A stretch of DNA of 64,000 bases from Dietzia sp032248695 (GCF_032248695.1 NZ_JAVHXC010000002.1:434001-498000); one strand, 5' to 3'; shown: positions 9,795-18,924, counted from the stretch's first letter. Program-made: numbers and translations. The notes: a model not told the origin generated them from the sequence alone.

Positions 9795-10523
9795 TCACGC
9801 CGTGACGATCGTGAGCAGGCCGGCGATCACCACGAGGGCGATCACGGCCGAGCGGAACAGGTGGGTGGGCAGGCGCCGGGCTATCGCGATGCCCACCTGG
9901 TTGGCCGCGACCCCGGCGACGATGCACGCCGCGAGCAGGGGCCACAGTCCGGGCAGGTCGATCCCCGTGCCCGACCACAGCAGCGCGAGCGAGACCAGGC
10001 TGGTGATGACGAAGTAGCCGGCGAGGTCGGCAATGAAGCCCATCGGCGGGATCCTGGCGCGGCCCAGCAGCAGGACGACGGGCGGGCCGTTGAGCGAGGT
10101 GGTGGTGGAGAAGTAGCCGCCGATCGCGCCGACCGTCGCGGTGATCGCGGCGGACGGCGGCCGGGCCGTGCGTCGGGTGGGCAGCGCCATCGCGAGGCCG
10201 CACAGGATGGTGACGGCACCGGCAGCGGGCGCGAGGTGTTGTTCCGGGAGCAGGGTGACGGTCTGCACGCCCAGCCAGGCCCCGGGCACCGACGCCGCGC
10301 CGAGGACCGCGACCCGTCGCCAGGTGATGTGCTCGCGCAGCTGCACGGTGACGCCCACGCGGGTGATGAGTGCGACGACCAGGTTCACCGTGACCGTCTC
10401 CGCCAGCCCGATACCCGCGGTGAGCATGAGCGGCGTGGCGATCAGGGAGGTGCCGAACCCGGTGGCGCCGCCGATCACCGAGGCGACGGCCACGCACACC
10501 ACCGCGACGGCGATCAGGTCCAC
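9795..10523 (-). CDS. TauE/SafE-family sulfite/anion exporter
   Basis: This is an integral membrane protein of 242 aa with about eight hydrophobic segments. Both TauE repeat signatures are present: GGATGFGTSLIATPLML near the N-terminus and GGYFSTTTSLNGPPVVLLL in the middle. The family exports or imports sulfite, sulfoacetate and other organic anions. The start is GTG at 10523. It sits between the NTF2-like and SDR genes in one operon, so it probably moves a substrate or product of that pathway, perhaps a carboxylate or sulfonate. Confidence 0.85.
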   Translation of the reverse strand: MDLIAVAVVCVAVASVIGGATGFGTSLIATPLMLTAGIGLAETVTVNLVVALITRVGVTVQLREHITWRRVAVLGAASVPGAWLGVQTVTLLPEQHLAPAAGAVTILCGLAMALPTRRTARPPSAAITATVGAIGGYFSTTTSLNGPPVVLLLGRARIPPMGFIADLAGYFVITSLVSLALLWSGTGIDLPGLWPLLAACIVAGVAANQVGIAIARRLPTHLFRSAVIALVVIAGLLTIVTA

Positions 10524-10587
10524 TCGTCACCGTCATGCCCCTGGGCCGCACTGCCGGCGCTGTCGTCCCGGGCGGTCCGCGCCGCCG

Positions 10588-11064
10588 TCACTTGCCGTCG
10601 GCGGGGGCCAGGTGGTTGTCGTTGAGCCGGAAACTGGGGACGTCCTTGAGGTTGATCTGGGCCTCGTAGGTCCGCGTGTAGCCGGTGCGGGTGATGAGCC
10701 AGCGGCCGTCGACGCGGGCGTAGGCGTCGTCGTAGAAGGCGCTGCCGAAGATGAAGGTGTCGTACTCGGGCACGATCACGCGGTCCTGCAGGTACCAGCG
10801 GCCGGTGGCGGTGTCGCCGTCGATCTCGATCTCGGGGTGGTGGGCCTGGTGCTCGGTGACGACGCCGTCGGTCATCTGCCCGCGCAGCCCCGCCACGACC
10901 TCGTCGCGGCCGGTGTAGCTCAGGCGCTTGCCGTAGGAGGCGGTGACCTCGGGGGCGAGGGTCTCGGCGAGCTCGTCCCACAGCCGGAGGTCGACGCAGC
11001 GCAGGTAGCGGTACTTGAGGGCCTTGATGGCATCGATGTCGTCGCGGCGGTCGGTGGTGGTCAT
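10588..11064 (-). CDS. SnoaL/NTF2-like polyketide cyclase or dehydratase-like protein
   Basis: This is a 158-aa single-domain cone-shaped NTF2-like fold. It opens with DDIDAIKALKYRYLRCVDLRLWDEL, the helix typical of the SnoaL_4/BaiE group. It continues through VTEHQAHHPEIEIDGDTA and GRWLITRTGYTRTYE. Relatives are dehydratases, isomerases or binding proteins acting on steroid-like or aromatic substrates, and no specific reaction can be assigned. It is the first gene of the minus-strand operon and starts 77 bases from the divergent TetR gene, which probably represses it. Confidence 0.75.
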   Translation of the reverse strand: MTTTDRRDDIDAIKALKYRYLRCVDLRLWDELAETLAPEVTASYGKRLSYTGRDEVVAGLRGQMTDGVVTEHQAHHPEIEIDGDTATGRWYLQDRVIVPEYDTFIFGSAFYDDAYARVDGRWLITRTGYTRTYEAQINLKDVPSFRLNDNHLAPADGK

Positions 11065-11110
11065 GGGGGCCTTTCACACGGGTGGGGGCGCCGGGTTTCG
11101 CGCGCTCCCG

Positions 11111-11135
11111 TTGACTGTAGTCAAGTGTGTACAGT
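11111..11135. promoter_or_regulatory. TetR operator and leaderless promoter in the divergent region
   Basis: TTGACTGTAGTCAA (11111-11124) is a palindrome with 5-base arms. A -10 hexamer TACAGT (11130-11135) lies six bases before the ATG at 11142, so the regulator mRNA is probably leaderless. The palindrome sits in the -35 region of this promoter and upstream of the minus-strand operon. That is where an autoregulating TetR protein would bind. Confidence 0.5.
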
Positions 11136-11141
11136 TCGGGA

Positions 11142-11861
11142 ATGGAAACCGGGAACAACGCCGCCGGACGCGATCACGACGACGACGACGACGAGGCCAC
11201 CGACGCCCCGTCCGGCCCGCCCGCCGGGGCGTCCGCCCGAGAGCCGGGGCAGACGCCGGCCGAGGCGACCGGGAGTGGGCGACCACCCGGTGGGGCACGT
11301 CCGTCAGGAGCTCGCCCGACGGGCCGCGACGAGGTGCGCTCGGCGGTGATGCGGGAGGCCCGTCGGCTGTTCTCGGAGCGCGGCCCGCACGTTCCGCTGC
11401 GCGACATCGCGGAGGCGGCGCAGGTGAACCTGGGCCTCATCCACCGGCACGTGGGCCGCAAGGACGCGCTGATCACGGCGGTGATGCAGGACGCGGTGCG
11501 GTTCGGCGCGGCGAGGCTGGAGGGTCTGGACGACGCCGGCGAGGCGGTGCGCGGGATGCTGCTGGGCGCCTCGGCGCATCCGGAGATCAGCCGCCTGCTG
11601 GCGTGGTTGGCGCTCGATCGCGAGGCGGCGTTCCCCCCGATGCTCGATCCGTCGCAGCGGCCCGTCGCGGAGCTGCGACGGATGACCTCTCCCCCACCGG
11701 CCGGCGACGTGGAGCTGCTGCTGGTGTTCACCGCCGTCTACGGCTGGCCGGTACTGCGTGAGGCCCTGCTCGACGCGCTGGACATCCCGGAGTCCGAGCG
11801 TGAGGGGATCGACGAGCGTCTGGCGGACCTGCTGGCCCGGGTCGTCACCGGCGGGCGCTGA
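11142..11861 (+). CDS. TetR-family regulator with long acidic/proline-rich N-terminal tail
   Basis: After about 60 disordered residues the TetR DNA-binding domain begins (REARRLFSERGPHVPLRDIAEAAQVN, helix-turn-helix ending LGLIHRHVGRKDALI). A C-terminal ligand/dimer domain follows, for 239 aa in total. The ATG at 11142 is chosen over the GTG at 11127 because a TACAGT -10 element ends six bases before it. The tail has an Asp run (DHDDDDDE) encoded by a GAC microsatellite, which is unusual for TetR proteins. It is likely the repressor of the divergent amidase/SDR/TauE/NTF2-like operon. Confidence 0.8.
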   Translation: METGNNAAGRDHDDDDDEATDAPSGPPAGASAREPGQTPAEATGSGRPPGGARPSGARPTGRDEVRSAVMREARRLFSERGPHVPLRDIAEAAQVNLGLIHRHVGRKDALITAVMQDAVRFGAARLEGLDDAGEAVRGMLLGASAHPEISRLLAWLALDREAAFPPMLDPSQRPVAELRRMTSPPPAGDVELLLVFTAVYGWPVLREALLDALDIPESEREGIDERLADLLARVVTGGR

Positions 11862-11873
11862 CCCGCCGGGCGG

Positions 11874-13334
11874 TCAGTCCTCTGGCCCCTGGTCCAGGCG
11901 GAACGGCGGATACTCGTCCCGCAGGAGCAGGCTGTACGACGCGACGCGGTACACCCAACGGTTGAGGCCCACGTTGAGGGCGAACAGGCCGGACGGGTAG
12001 CGACCGGTGAACAACAGCCCGATCGCGGCGATCAGCACGAGCAGCCCGAGCAGGCTGGCACTCCACGACCCCGCGTCGCTGTCCGAGACGTTGACGGCCA
12101 CGATGCCGCCACCGGTGACGATGCCGATGACGAGCAGGTGCGGCAGGACCAGCAGCCACCATTTCACCAGCACCAGACCACGCGACAGGTGGCCCGGGTA
12201 GGCCACGTCGAGGTCGGCGGGATAGTCGGCCCGGCCCAGGGCGAAGGGCGGGTAGCGGTCGGTTCCGAGCACGGCGTACGCGTAGAAGCCGACCCGCCAG
12301 TGCCAGCGCATCGCGGCCACGACGAAGTCGAACCACGGCCGCGGGTAGCGGCCCGTCACCAGGATCGTCAGGCCTGCCGCCACCGTGACGACGACCACCG
12401 CGACCGACAGGACGGCCAGGACGATGTAGTGCGGGATCGCCAGCAGCCACTTGACGAGCCACAGGCCGCGTGAGACCCGGTCGTCGGGCAGCCCGGTGAG
12501 CCGCAACGGGTCGGAGCGCCCGGGGTCAGCCGCGCCGCCGCCCACGTGACCGCGGCCGACGTGCCGCCCGAGTCCCGCGGCCCCGAACAGCACCAGCGGG
12601 ATGCCCAGCACGAGTGCGATGAGGCCCGAGACGAGCGGGGCCGCGGCGTCGACGAGCCCGAGGAGTTCGGTGTGCGCACCGACCTGCAGGTCGACCCAGA
12701 GCGGGCGGCCGCCGTCGGCGTTCATCACCACCACCACCCAGTTCCCCGGGCGCAGGTTGACGTCCAGAGCCTGCGCGGTGGAACCGGTGATGGCGTGTGC
12801 CCAGATCCCCTGCACGAGGGGTGGCTCCGGAGTGCGCGTCCCCGGGACCGGGCGCAGCGCCGCGTCGGGATCCTCCCCGCTCCCCCACGTCACGGGCCCC
12901 ATCCCGACCCCGTCGTCCCACGGGTCGTCCCCGAGCACCGAGTGCGGCACGTCGCGGAGGTACTCGTCCACTGCGTCGGCCTCGGCGATCCCGAGGAACA
13001 CCCGCTGGTCCGGGACCACCGGCGTCGCCCGGATGCGCACGGTGATCAGGTCGTCCACATCGAGACCGCCCGGGTCGACCGCCTCCCCCTCACCGAGGTC
13101 GACGGCGATGGGGCTCGTCGTGATGGCGTTGCCGACGGCGTGGAACCGCTGCGTCTCCGTGTAGAGGAACTGCCCGTCCTCCTGCGACTGCTGCGCCACG
13201 CTCAGCAGGAGCCCCACCGCACCCAGGACGAGTCCGAGCACCGTGAGGACCACGCCCGCGACGAGCACGGCCCAGTCGAGCGGGCGGGGTCGGTCGGCGG
13301 GCGGATCGGACGAGCCTGAGTCGGTGGTGCCCAT
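11874..13334 (-). CDS. Membrane protein with two DUF4389 repeats
   Basis: This is a 486-aa membrane protein of unknown function. One N-terminal helix (residues 21-45) is followed by a large probably extracytoplasmic domain. A helix pair and two DUF4389 units follow. Each unit has the signature of a short amphipathic stretch, a helix and a TGRYP motif (VTGRYPRPWFDF and FTGRYPSGLFAL), followed by W.YRV/WRVG and a DRYPPF/DEYPPF tail. The gene converges on the TetR gene with a 12-base gap. Upstream lies an AT-rich palindrome. Nothing in the sequence indicates a substrate. Confidence 0.75.
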   Translation of the reverse strand: MGTTDSGSSDPPADRPRPLDWAVLVAGVVLTVLGLVLGAVGLLLSVAQQSQEDGQFLYTETQRFHAVGNAITTSPIAVDLGEGEAVDPGGLDVDDLITVRIRATPVVPDQRVFLGIAEADAVDEYLRDVPHSVLGDDPWDDGVGMGPVTWGSGEDPDAALRPVPGTRTPEPPLVQGIWAHAITGSTAQALDVNLRPGNWVVVVMNADGGRPLWVDLQVGAHTELLGLVDAAAPLVSGLIALVLGIPLVLFGAAGLGRHVGRGHVGGGAADPGRSDPLRLTGLPDDRVSRGLWLVKWLLAIPHYIVLAVLSVAVVVVTVAAGLTILVTGRYPRPWFDFVVAAMRWHWRVGFYAYAVLGTDRYPPFALGRADYPADLDVAYPGHLSRGLVLVKWWLLVLPHLLVIGIVTGGGIVAVNVSDSDAGSWSASLLGLLVLIAAIGLLFTGRYPSGLFALNVGLNRWVYRVASYSLLLRDEYPPFRLDQGPED

Positions 13335-13392
13335 TGCAGTTCCTTGGTCCGGGAGGGTCGACCCTCGCGGAGGTAGCGGAGCCGCCGTGCGT

Positions 13393-13412
13393 GATAACCA
13401 TATAGTTATATA
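13393..13412. promoter_or_regulatory. AT-rich palindromic promoter/operator upstream of DUF4389 gene
   Basis: ATAACCATATAGTTAT contains 5-base inverted arms (ATAAC/GTTAT). It is followed by ATATAG, which is strikingly AT-rich for this genome. On the minus strand it offers TATAAC- and TATATA-like -10 elements for the DUF4389 gene. Just upstream, 13442-13488 holds three 15-bp tandem copies of ACCGCCCGCGAACGC. Confidence 0.35.
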
Positions 13413-13562
13413 GCCAGCGCACGGGTATCGGTTTCATCACGACCGCCCGCGAACGCACCGCCCGCGAACGCACCGCCCGCGAGGGCACCGTGCGGCGCCT
13501 GCGGGGTGCAGGACGGGGTTCACCCGCCCGCGGGTCCCGGTCCCGTCACCTAGGGTGGCGGC

Positions 13563-14156
13563 GTGCCCCGTGACCTCGTCGCCCGCGCCTATTGGCGCCT
13601 CAGCCGCTGGAGCCTGTCGACCCGTCCGGGGCCGGACCGGCCGTCGATCCTCCTCGGCGCGCCACACACGTCCAACTGGGACTTCGTCCTCATGCTCGGC
13701 ATCGCCTGGCGGCTGGGCATCGACGTGCGCTGGCTGGGCAAGGCGAGCTTGTTCTCCGGGTGGCGGGGGCCGCTGATGCGGGTGCTCGGCGGGATCCCGG
13801 TGGACCGTGGTGACCCGGCCCGGGTCGTGGAGGACATGGTCCGGACGGTGCACGCGGGAGAAACGTTCTGCTTGGTCATCACGCCCGACGGGACCCGCGG
13901 CGGGCACGAGCACTGGAAGTCGGGCTTCTACCGGATCGCGCGGGAGACGGGGCTGCCCGTGATCCTGGGATATGTCGACCGGACCACCATGACGACGGGA
14001 CTGGGCCCGACGATCGACCTGACCGGCGACATCACGGCGGATATGGACCGCATCCGCGACTTCTACTCCGACAAGTCCGGATTCCACCCGCACAAGCGCG
14101 TCGAACCGCGGTTGGCGGTCGAAGGCCGCCCGGAGGTCGACGAGCCCGCCCCGTGA
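13563..14156 (+). CDS. 1-acylglycerol-3-phosphate acyltransferase-like (PlsC) protein
   Basis: This is a PlsC-domain acyltransferase that would move an acyl group from acyl-CoA or ACP to a glycerolipid or related acceptor. The HX4D catalytic motif is HTSNWD (H35-D40), and the third block is ITPDGTR (106-112). At 197 aa without a membrane helix it is a short form. The GTG start is supported by a TAGGGT -10 element (13551-13556) six bases upstream, implying a leaderless transcript. It overlaps the next gene (ArfB-like) by GTGA, so the two are coupled, although no functional link is obvious. Confidence 0.82.
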   Translation: MPRDLVARAYWRLSRWSLSTRPGPDRPSILLGAPHTSNWDFVLMLGIAWRLGIDVRWLGKASLFSGWRGPLMRVLGGIPVDRGDPARVVEDMVRTVHAGETFCLVITPDGTRGGHEHWKSGFYRIARETGLPVILGYVDRTTMTTGLGPTIDLTGDITADMDRIRDFYSDKSGFHPHKRVEPRLAVEGRPEVDEPAP

Positions 14157-14611
14157 ACCACCGCCACGCCCCCGGCGGCCTGCGGGTACCCCCTGGGCCC
14201 GGCGTCCCCCGAGGGCTCGTGATCCCGGCGGACGAGTTGGTCGAGCGGTTCTCGAGGTCGTCCGGGCCCGGCGGTCAGCACGTCAACACCTCCGACTCGC
14301 GCGTCCAGCTCAGCCTCGACCTGTCGACCACGACGGCCCTGGACGAGGACCAGCGCGCCCGCGTACTGCAGGCTCTCGCCGCGAGGGTGTCGGGCGGCGT
14401 CCTCACGATCACCGCGGAGGAGCACCGGTCCCAGCACCGCAATCGTGTGGCGGCGCGGGAACGCCTCGCCGACCTGCTGCGCGGGGCCCTCGCGCCTCCG
14501 GTACCCCGCCGGCCGACCCGGCCCACCCGCGGATCGCGACGACGCCGGATCCAGCACGAGCAGCGCCGCGCGGAGATCAAACGCAATCGCAGACGCCCGG
14601 ACGTCGACTGA
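14153..14611 (+). CDS. arfB: Alternative ribosome-rescue factor ArfB (class I release-factor-like hydrolase)
   Basis: This is a small GGQ-domain peptidyl-tRNA hydrolase that frees ribosomes stalled on non-stop mRNA. The catalytic loop SSGPGGQHVNT places GGQ at residues 40-42. The C-terminal tail is strongly basic (RRRRIQHEQRRAEIKRNRRR), as in ArfB/ICT1, where it enters the empty mRNA channel. No codon-recognition domains are present. The length is 152 aa. The GTG start overlaps the upstream stop. Confidence 0.9.
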   Translation: MNHRHAPGGLRVPPGPGVPRGLVIPADELVERFSRSSGPGGQHVNTSDSRVQLSLDLSTTTALDEDQRARVLQALAARVSGGVLTITAEEHRSQHRNRVAARERLADLLRGALAPPVPRRPTRPTRGSRRRRIQHEQRRAEIKRNRRRPDVD

Positions 14612-14718
14612 CGGAATCCGGTCCTGGGCCGGCGACTCTCGGTCGAAGACGCGCGCGCCCCCTCGCCCGTCGAGTAGAACTTGTTCCAACGGATTAAGAA
14701 ACCGACTTAGAGGTGGGT

Positions 14719-15507
14719 ATGGGAACTCTCGACGGACGCGTGGCAGTGGTGACCGGGGCCGGGATGGGCATCGGCAGGGGGATCGCCGGCGCGCTCGCCC
14801 GCGAGGGCGCCTCGGTGATGGTCGCCGAGATCGACGAGGCCGCCGGTACCGGGACCGCTCGATGGCTGCGGGAGCAGTGGGGTGTCGACGCCGAGTTCGT
14901 GCCCACTGACGTCATGGTCAAGGACCAGGTTGTGGGGATGATCGACTCGACGGTGCAGCGGTTCGGCCGGCTCGACATCCTGGTGAACAACGCGTGGCGG
15001 GGTTCGGGCTTCGCACGGCTGGAGAACATGACCGACGAGAAGCTGCGGTCGGGGTTCGACATGGCCGTGATGGCCGCGTTCTGGGCGATGCAGGCCGCGC
15101 TGCCCGAGCTCGAGAAGCACGGCACGGGCCGCGTCATCAACCTGTGCTCCCTCAACGGCGTCAACGCGCACATGTACTCAGTGCAGTACAACGCGGCCAA
15201 GGAGGCCCTGCGCACGCTCACCCGTACGGCGGCGCGGGAGTGGGCGCCGCGTCAGGTGTGCTGCAACGTGATCTGCCCCGGCGCACAGAGCGAGGCCTAC
15301 CGTCGCGTGGCCGAGGCGAATCCGGAGATGGCCGCCGGCATCGCCGCGGCCAACCCGATGGGCCGCGTGGGCGACCCGCTGGACGACATCGGTTCCGTCG
15401 CGGCGTTCCTCGCCGGCGATGCCAGCCGCTATCTCACCGGCAACACCCTGTTCGTCGACGGGGGCGCGCACATCAACGGCGTGCAGTGGGCGCCGGACGT
15501 CGACTGA
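14719..15507 (+). CDS. Short-chain dehydrogenase/reductase
   Basis: This is a classical SDR of 262 aa. It shows TGAGMGIG near residues 13-20, LVNNAW, a Ser in NLCSLNG and the active-site YNAAK. The C-terminus (FVDGGAHINGVQW) is that of an oxidoreductase acting on small alcohols or ketones, with unknown substrate. The ATG at 14719 and a GTG at 14713 are both possible; AGGTGG overlaps the latter. The gene stands alone between ArfB and the convergent copper ATPase. The upstream AT-rich stretch ATTAAGAAACCGACTTAG probably holds the promoter. Confidence 0.87.
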   Translation: MGTLDGRVAVVTGAGMGIGRGIAGALAREGASVMVAEIDEAAGTGTARWLREQWGVDAEFVPTDVMVKDQVVGMIDSTVQRFGRLDILVNNAWRGSGFARLENMTDEKLRSGFDMAVMAAFWAMQAALPELEKHGTGRVINLCSLNGVNAHMYSVQYNAAKEALRTLTRTAAREWAPRQVCCNVICPGAQSEAYRRVAEANPEMAAGIAAANPMGRVGDPLDDIGSVAAFLAGDASRYLTGNTLFVDGGAHINGVQWAPDVD

Positions 15508-15567
15508 TCACGGTCGGGCCGCTCGGCGAACCGGATCCGGTGGTTCCCGGATCGACGATCCACGGCT

Positions 15568-17634
15568 TCACTCGCGGTCACCAGACCCACCACGGCTCGC
15601 CCCGCCGTCGCCGCCGGGCCCGACGAGCGCGTCCGGGGACAGGTCCACGCGCCGTAGGAGCTGAGCGTTCAGAGCCACCACCACCGTCGACAGGGACATG
15701 AGTACCGCCCCGACCGACATCGGCATCACCAGGCCCACCGGAGCGAGGACGCCCGCGGCGAGCGGGACCGCCAGGAGGTTGTAGCCGCCTGCCCACCACA
15801 GGTTCTGCACCATCTTCCGGTAGGCGGACTCCGACAACCCGGCGGTCGAGACCACGGCCCGCGGATCGTCGGTCGCCAGCACCACGCCGGCCGACGCGAT
15901 CGCCACGTCGGTGCCCGCCCCGATCGCGATACCCACATCCGCCTGGGCCAACGCGGGCGCGTCGTTGACGCCGTCGCCGACCATCGCCACCCGCCGCCCC
16001 TCCTCCTGCAGCTGCCGGACGGTGGCCGCCTTGTCCTCGGGGCGCACGCCGGCGAAGAAGCGGTCGATACCCAACTCGCGCGACACGGACGCGGCCACGG
16101 CCTCGGCGTCTCCGGTGATCATCTGTACCTGCACACCCCGCTCGTGGAGCGCGGCCACGGCGGCTGCGGACTCGGGACGGATCTCGTCCATCAGGCGCAG
16201 CGCGCCCACGATCTCCCCGTCTACCAGAACGTGCAGGATGATCGCGCCCTGCGCGCGCCACGACTCGAGCCTGCCCGCCAGGTCGGCGGACTCCGCCAGA
16301 CCCTCCTGCTGCAGCAGATACGGCCCGCCGACCTGCACCACCCGCCCGTCGGCACGCGCCCGGACCCCCACCGCCGGCGACGAGGCGAAGTCGACCGCCG
16401 GCGGCACCTCCAGCCCCCGCTCCCCCGCGGCGGACACGATCGCGCGGGCGAGCGGGTGCTCGGAGTCCGACTCCGCCGCCGCGGCCAACCGCAGCAGCTC
16501 CGCGTCCTCCCAGCCCGGGACCGTCTCCACCGCGGTGACCGAGGGCGCGCCGGTCGTCAGGGTGCCGGTCTTGTCGAACAGCACCACGTCGACCGTGCGC
16601 ATACCCTCCAGCGCCAGCCGGTCGGTGACGAGCACGCCGCCGCGGGCGGCCCGCTCCGTGGCGATGGACACCACCAGCGGGATCGCCAGCCCCAGCGCGT
16701 GCGGGCACGCGATCACCAGCACCGTGATCACCCGCGCCACGACCTGCTCGGGCGTGCCGAACACCCACCACGCCAGCGCCGTGAGCACGGCGGAGACGAG
16801 CGCGTACCAGAACAGCCACGCGGCCGCCCGGTCGGCGATCCGCTGCGCCCTCGAGGACGAGTTCTGCGCCTCGTCGACCAACCGTCGGATCCCGGCGAGA
16901 GTGGTGTCCTCGCCCACCGCGGTCACTCGTATCCGCACCCCCGAGTCCGTCGCGACGGTCCCGGCCACGACCCGGTCGCCCTCGCCCCTGCGGATCGTGC
17001 GTGATTCGCCGGTGATCATCGACTCGTCCATGCTCGCCGAGCCCTGGGTGATCACGCCGTCCGCGGGGACTGCGGAGCCCGGGCGGATGATCACCTCGTC
17101 GTCGTACCCCAACTCCCCCGGTGAGACCTCCTCGACCCGGTCCCCCACCACGCGCTCCGCGCGATCCGGCAGCAATGACGCCAGCGAGTCCAACGCCGAC
17201 CCCGTCTGGGCGAGCGACCGCATCTCCACCCAGTGGCCGAGCAACATGATCACCACCAGCAGCGCGAGCTCCCACCAGAACTCGAGCTCGGCGTCCACCA
17301 CGCCCACCGTCGCCGCCCAGGACGCTAGGAACGCCACCGTGATCCCGAGGCTGATCAGCAGCATCATGCCCGGTTGTCGTGCGCGGATCTCGTCGATGCC
17401 GCCGGTGAGAAACGGACGGCCGCCCCAGACGTACATGACCGTGCCCAGCACCGGTGCGACCCACAGGCCCCAGCCGGTGACCTCGTACCCGAGCAGGTGA
17501 CCGAACATCGGCGAGAACGCGACCGTCGGAATGCCCAGTACCAGCATGATCCGGAACAGGTGTCCGTACAGCTGCACGTGGTGCGAATGGTCATGGCCCG
17601 CGTGGTCGTGGTGAGTCGTGTACTGCTCGGTCAT
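15568..17634 (-). CDS. copB: Copper/silver-exporting P1B-type ATPase, CopB-like (CPH motif)
   Basis: This heavy-metal P-type ATPase of 688 aa pumps copper or silver out of the cytoplasm. The N-terminus is a His-rich metal-binding tail instead of a CxxC domain. Visible catalytic elements are TGES (208-211), the transmembrane metal site CPH (310-312), which marks the CopB/PIB-3 class, the phosphorylated DKTGT (354-358), HP (SEHPLARA), and MVGDGVNDAPAL. It starts at ATG 17634 with AAAGG upstream. A cluster of GGATCCGCTACC half-sites at 17745-17815 may control it. Confidence 0.93.
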   Translation of the reverse strand: MTEQYTTHHDHAGHDHSHHVQLYGHLFRIMLVLGIPTVAFSPMFGHLLGYEVTGWGLWVAPVLGTVMYVWGGRPFLTGGIDEIRARQPGMMLLISLGITVAFLASWAATVGVVDAELEFWWELALLVVIMLLGHWVEMRSLAQTGSALDSLASLLPDRAERVVGDRVEEVSPGELGYDDEVIIRPGSAVPADGVITQGSASMDESMITGESRTIRRGEGDRVVAGTVATDSGVRIRVTAVGEDTTLAGIRRLVDEAQNSSSRAQRIADRAAAWLFWYALVSAVLTALAWWVFGTPEQVVARVITVLVIACPHALGLAIPLVVSIATERAARGGVLVTDRLALEGMRTVDVVLFDKTGTLTTGAPSVTAVETVPGWEDAELLRLAAAAESDSEHPLARAIVSAAGERGLEVPPAVDFASSPAVGVRARADGRVVQVGGPYLLQQEGLAESADLAGRLESWRAQGAIILHVLVDGEIVGALRLMDEIRPESAAAVAALHERGVQVQMITGDAEAVAASVSRELGIDRFFAGVRPEDKAATVRQLQEEGRRVAMVGDGVNDAPALAQADVGIAIGAGTDVAIASAGVVLATDDPRAVVSTAGLSESAYRKMVQNLWWAGGYNLLAVPLAAGVLAPVGLVMPMSVGAVLMSLSTVVVALNAQLLRRVDLSPDALVGPGGDGGASRGGSGDRE

Positions 17635-17744
17635 GGGCTGTCGGCCTTTCGTGCGCGCTGCCGCCCCGACCGTGTCACGGGCCCGCCGATCCGTCCAGTG
17701 CCGCCGGGAGCGGGGCGGGGATCCGCGACCGCCCCTCCCGTCGC

Positions 17745-17815
17745 GGAATCCGCTACCGTCCCTCCGGATCCGCTACCCCTGTGAGGGGAGCGGATCCCGA
17801 GTCCGGGTAGCGGAT
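17745..17815. promoter_or_regulatory. Cluster of GGATCCGCTACC half-sites with hairpin upstream of CopB gene
   Basis: Two direct copies (17745-17757 and 17766-17778) and two inverted copies (17784-17797 and 17806-17815) of a GGATCCGCTACC-like element lie 110-180 bases before the ATPase start. The central pair forms a hairpin (17766-17797) with CCCCT/AGGGG next to the loop. Copper-responsive CsoR operators have G/C-tract dyads of this kind, but no csoR gene is in view. It could equally be a terminator. The rest of 17635-18068 holds no gene that can be supported. Confidence 0.4.
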
Positions 17816-18068
17816 GTGGCGGGCGCGGTCGCTCGCCAGCGGCATCCCGTCAGTTCCCCGGTGTCATAGACTCGGTCCACGGCCCCGACCCTGGTCAGCT
17901 CTGCCACGCCTGTGACTTCTGTTCTCGCAGTTCAGCCCCCGAGGCTTGAATTTTATGAGGTAACACTCACCGAAACCGGGGCGATGTAGGGGCGGGAGAA
18001 GGGGACGGTTCGGTGTCTCCCGGATTCGCACCCCGCCGCCCGGCGCGGGTGCCTGGCGAAGGGGCACG

Positions 18069-18854
18069 ATGATCGGTTCCTGGGGGTCCGGCCGCGGCCG
18101 GCGGGCTGAGGTGACGCGCCCCGGTGCCCGGGACGCGCCAGATGCCCCAGATGCGCCAGATACGCCCGGGGGCGGGACCACTCCCGCGCCGACGGAGCCG
18201 CATCCGCACATCGGTCTCGTCTGGGCGATGGCGGCGGTCGCCGCGATGGTGCTGGTGTTCCTGGTGGTTCCGTTCGGGTGGCAGGGCGCGGCGCCGGCGG
18301 TCGATCCGGCCACGTCCACGGGCCCCGGTGCGCCGCCGGAGTCGCTGACTCCGCAGACTTGGGTGTTGTCGTCGACGGTCGTCACGTCCCTGCCCCCGGA
18401 GAACGCGGCGGAGGACGCCGGCGCCGGGGACGCCAGGCCCGGAAACGCCAGGCCCGGGGACGCAGGGCCCGGCGGCCCCGAACTCGGGGACGCCGGGGAC
18501 CCCGTCGAGCGGCCCGGCCCGTGGATCATCCGGGTCCCGCGTGCCATCCCGACCGGCCCGGCGGACGATCCGAGCAGTGCGTCGGACTCCGGGTCCCCGT
18601 CGTCGGGCCCGTCGCGCTCGTCCGCGTCCCCGACCGGACCGGCGACGACGTCCGCGCCGGCCACACCGGCCACTCCGACCAGCGTGCCGGGGTCGTCGTG
18701 TCCTCCGGTCCCGCCCGAGGAGACGGCTCCGTTGCCGGCTGTCGGCGACGGGGTCGGCGCGGCGGCGGACGGGCCCTCCGCGGCCGATCTCGGGTCCACG
18801 GCCGGCCCGGTCGCGGACCCCGCCCGGGTCGCGCCCACCGCCGAGCACTGCTGA
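18069..18854 (+). CDS. Hypothetical single-helix membrane protein with low-complexity tail
   Basis: This 261-aa protein is of unknown function. A cytoplasmic Arg/Pro-rich head is followed by one membrane helix (residues 48-70, HIGLVWAMAAVAAMVLVFLV). A long Pro/Ala/Gly/Ser extracytoplasmic tail, probably disordered, follows, with two cysteines near the C-terminus. GAAGGGG at 18058-18064 supports the ATG at 18069. Short in-frame repeats (DAPDAPDAPD, ARPGNARPGDAGPG) suggest slippage. The composition could be that of an anti-sigma or wall-spanning protein, but no motif shows this. Confidence 0.6.
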   Translation: MIGSWGSGRGRRAEVTRPGARDAPDAPDAPDTPGGGTTPAPTEPHPHIGLVWAMAAVAAMVLVFLVVPFGWQGAAPAVDPATSTGPGAPPESLTPQTWVLSSTVVTSLPPENAAEDAGAGDARPGNARPGDAGPGGPELGDAGDPVERPGPWIIRVPRAIPTGPADDPSSASDSGSPSSGPSRSSASPTGPATTSAPATPATPTSVPGSSCPPVPPEETAPLPAVGDGVGAAADGPSAADLGSTAGPVADPARVAPTAEHC

Positions 18855-18924
18855 GGCTGGGCGCCCGGGTCGGCTCGGCCCCCGGCGGCGGGCGGCTCGG
18901 ACCCCGCGCCGGGCGCCGTCGTGC

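Noticed and set aside
15508..15567. Terminator candidate between the SDR and CopB genes (CCGGATCCGGTGGTTCCCGGATCGACGATCC region)
   Set aside because: Only short, overlapping stems with alternative pairings are possible. Convergent termination here is likely but cannot be pinned to one hairpin.
17940..18068. Possible ydaO-type (c-di-AMP) riboswitch in the leader of the low-complexity membrane protein
   Set aside because: CCGAAACCGGGG and TCCCGGATTCG recall fragments of that class, but the order and the conserved core could not be matched by eye.
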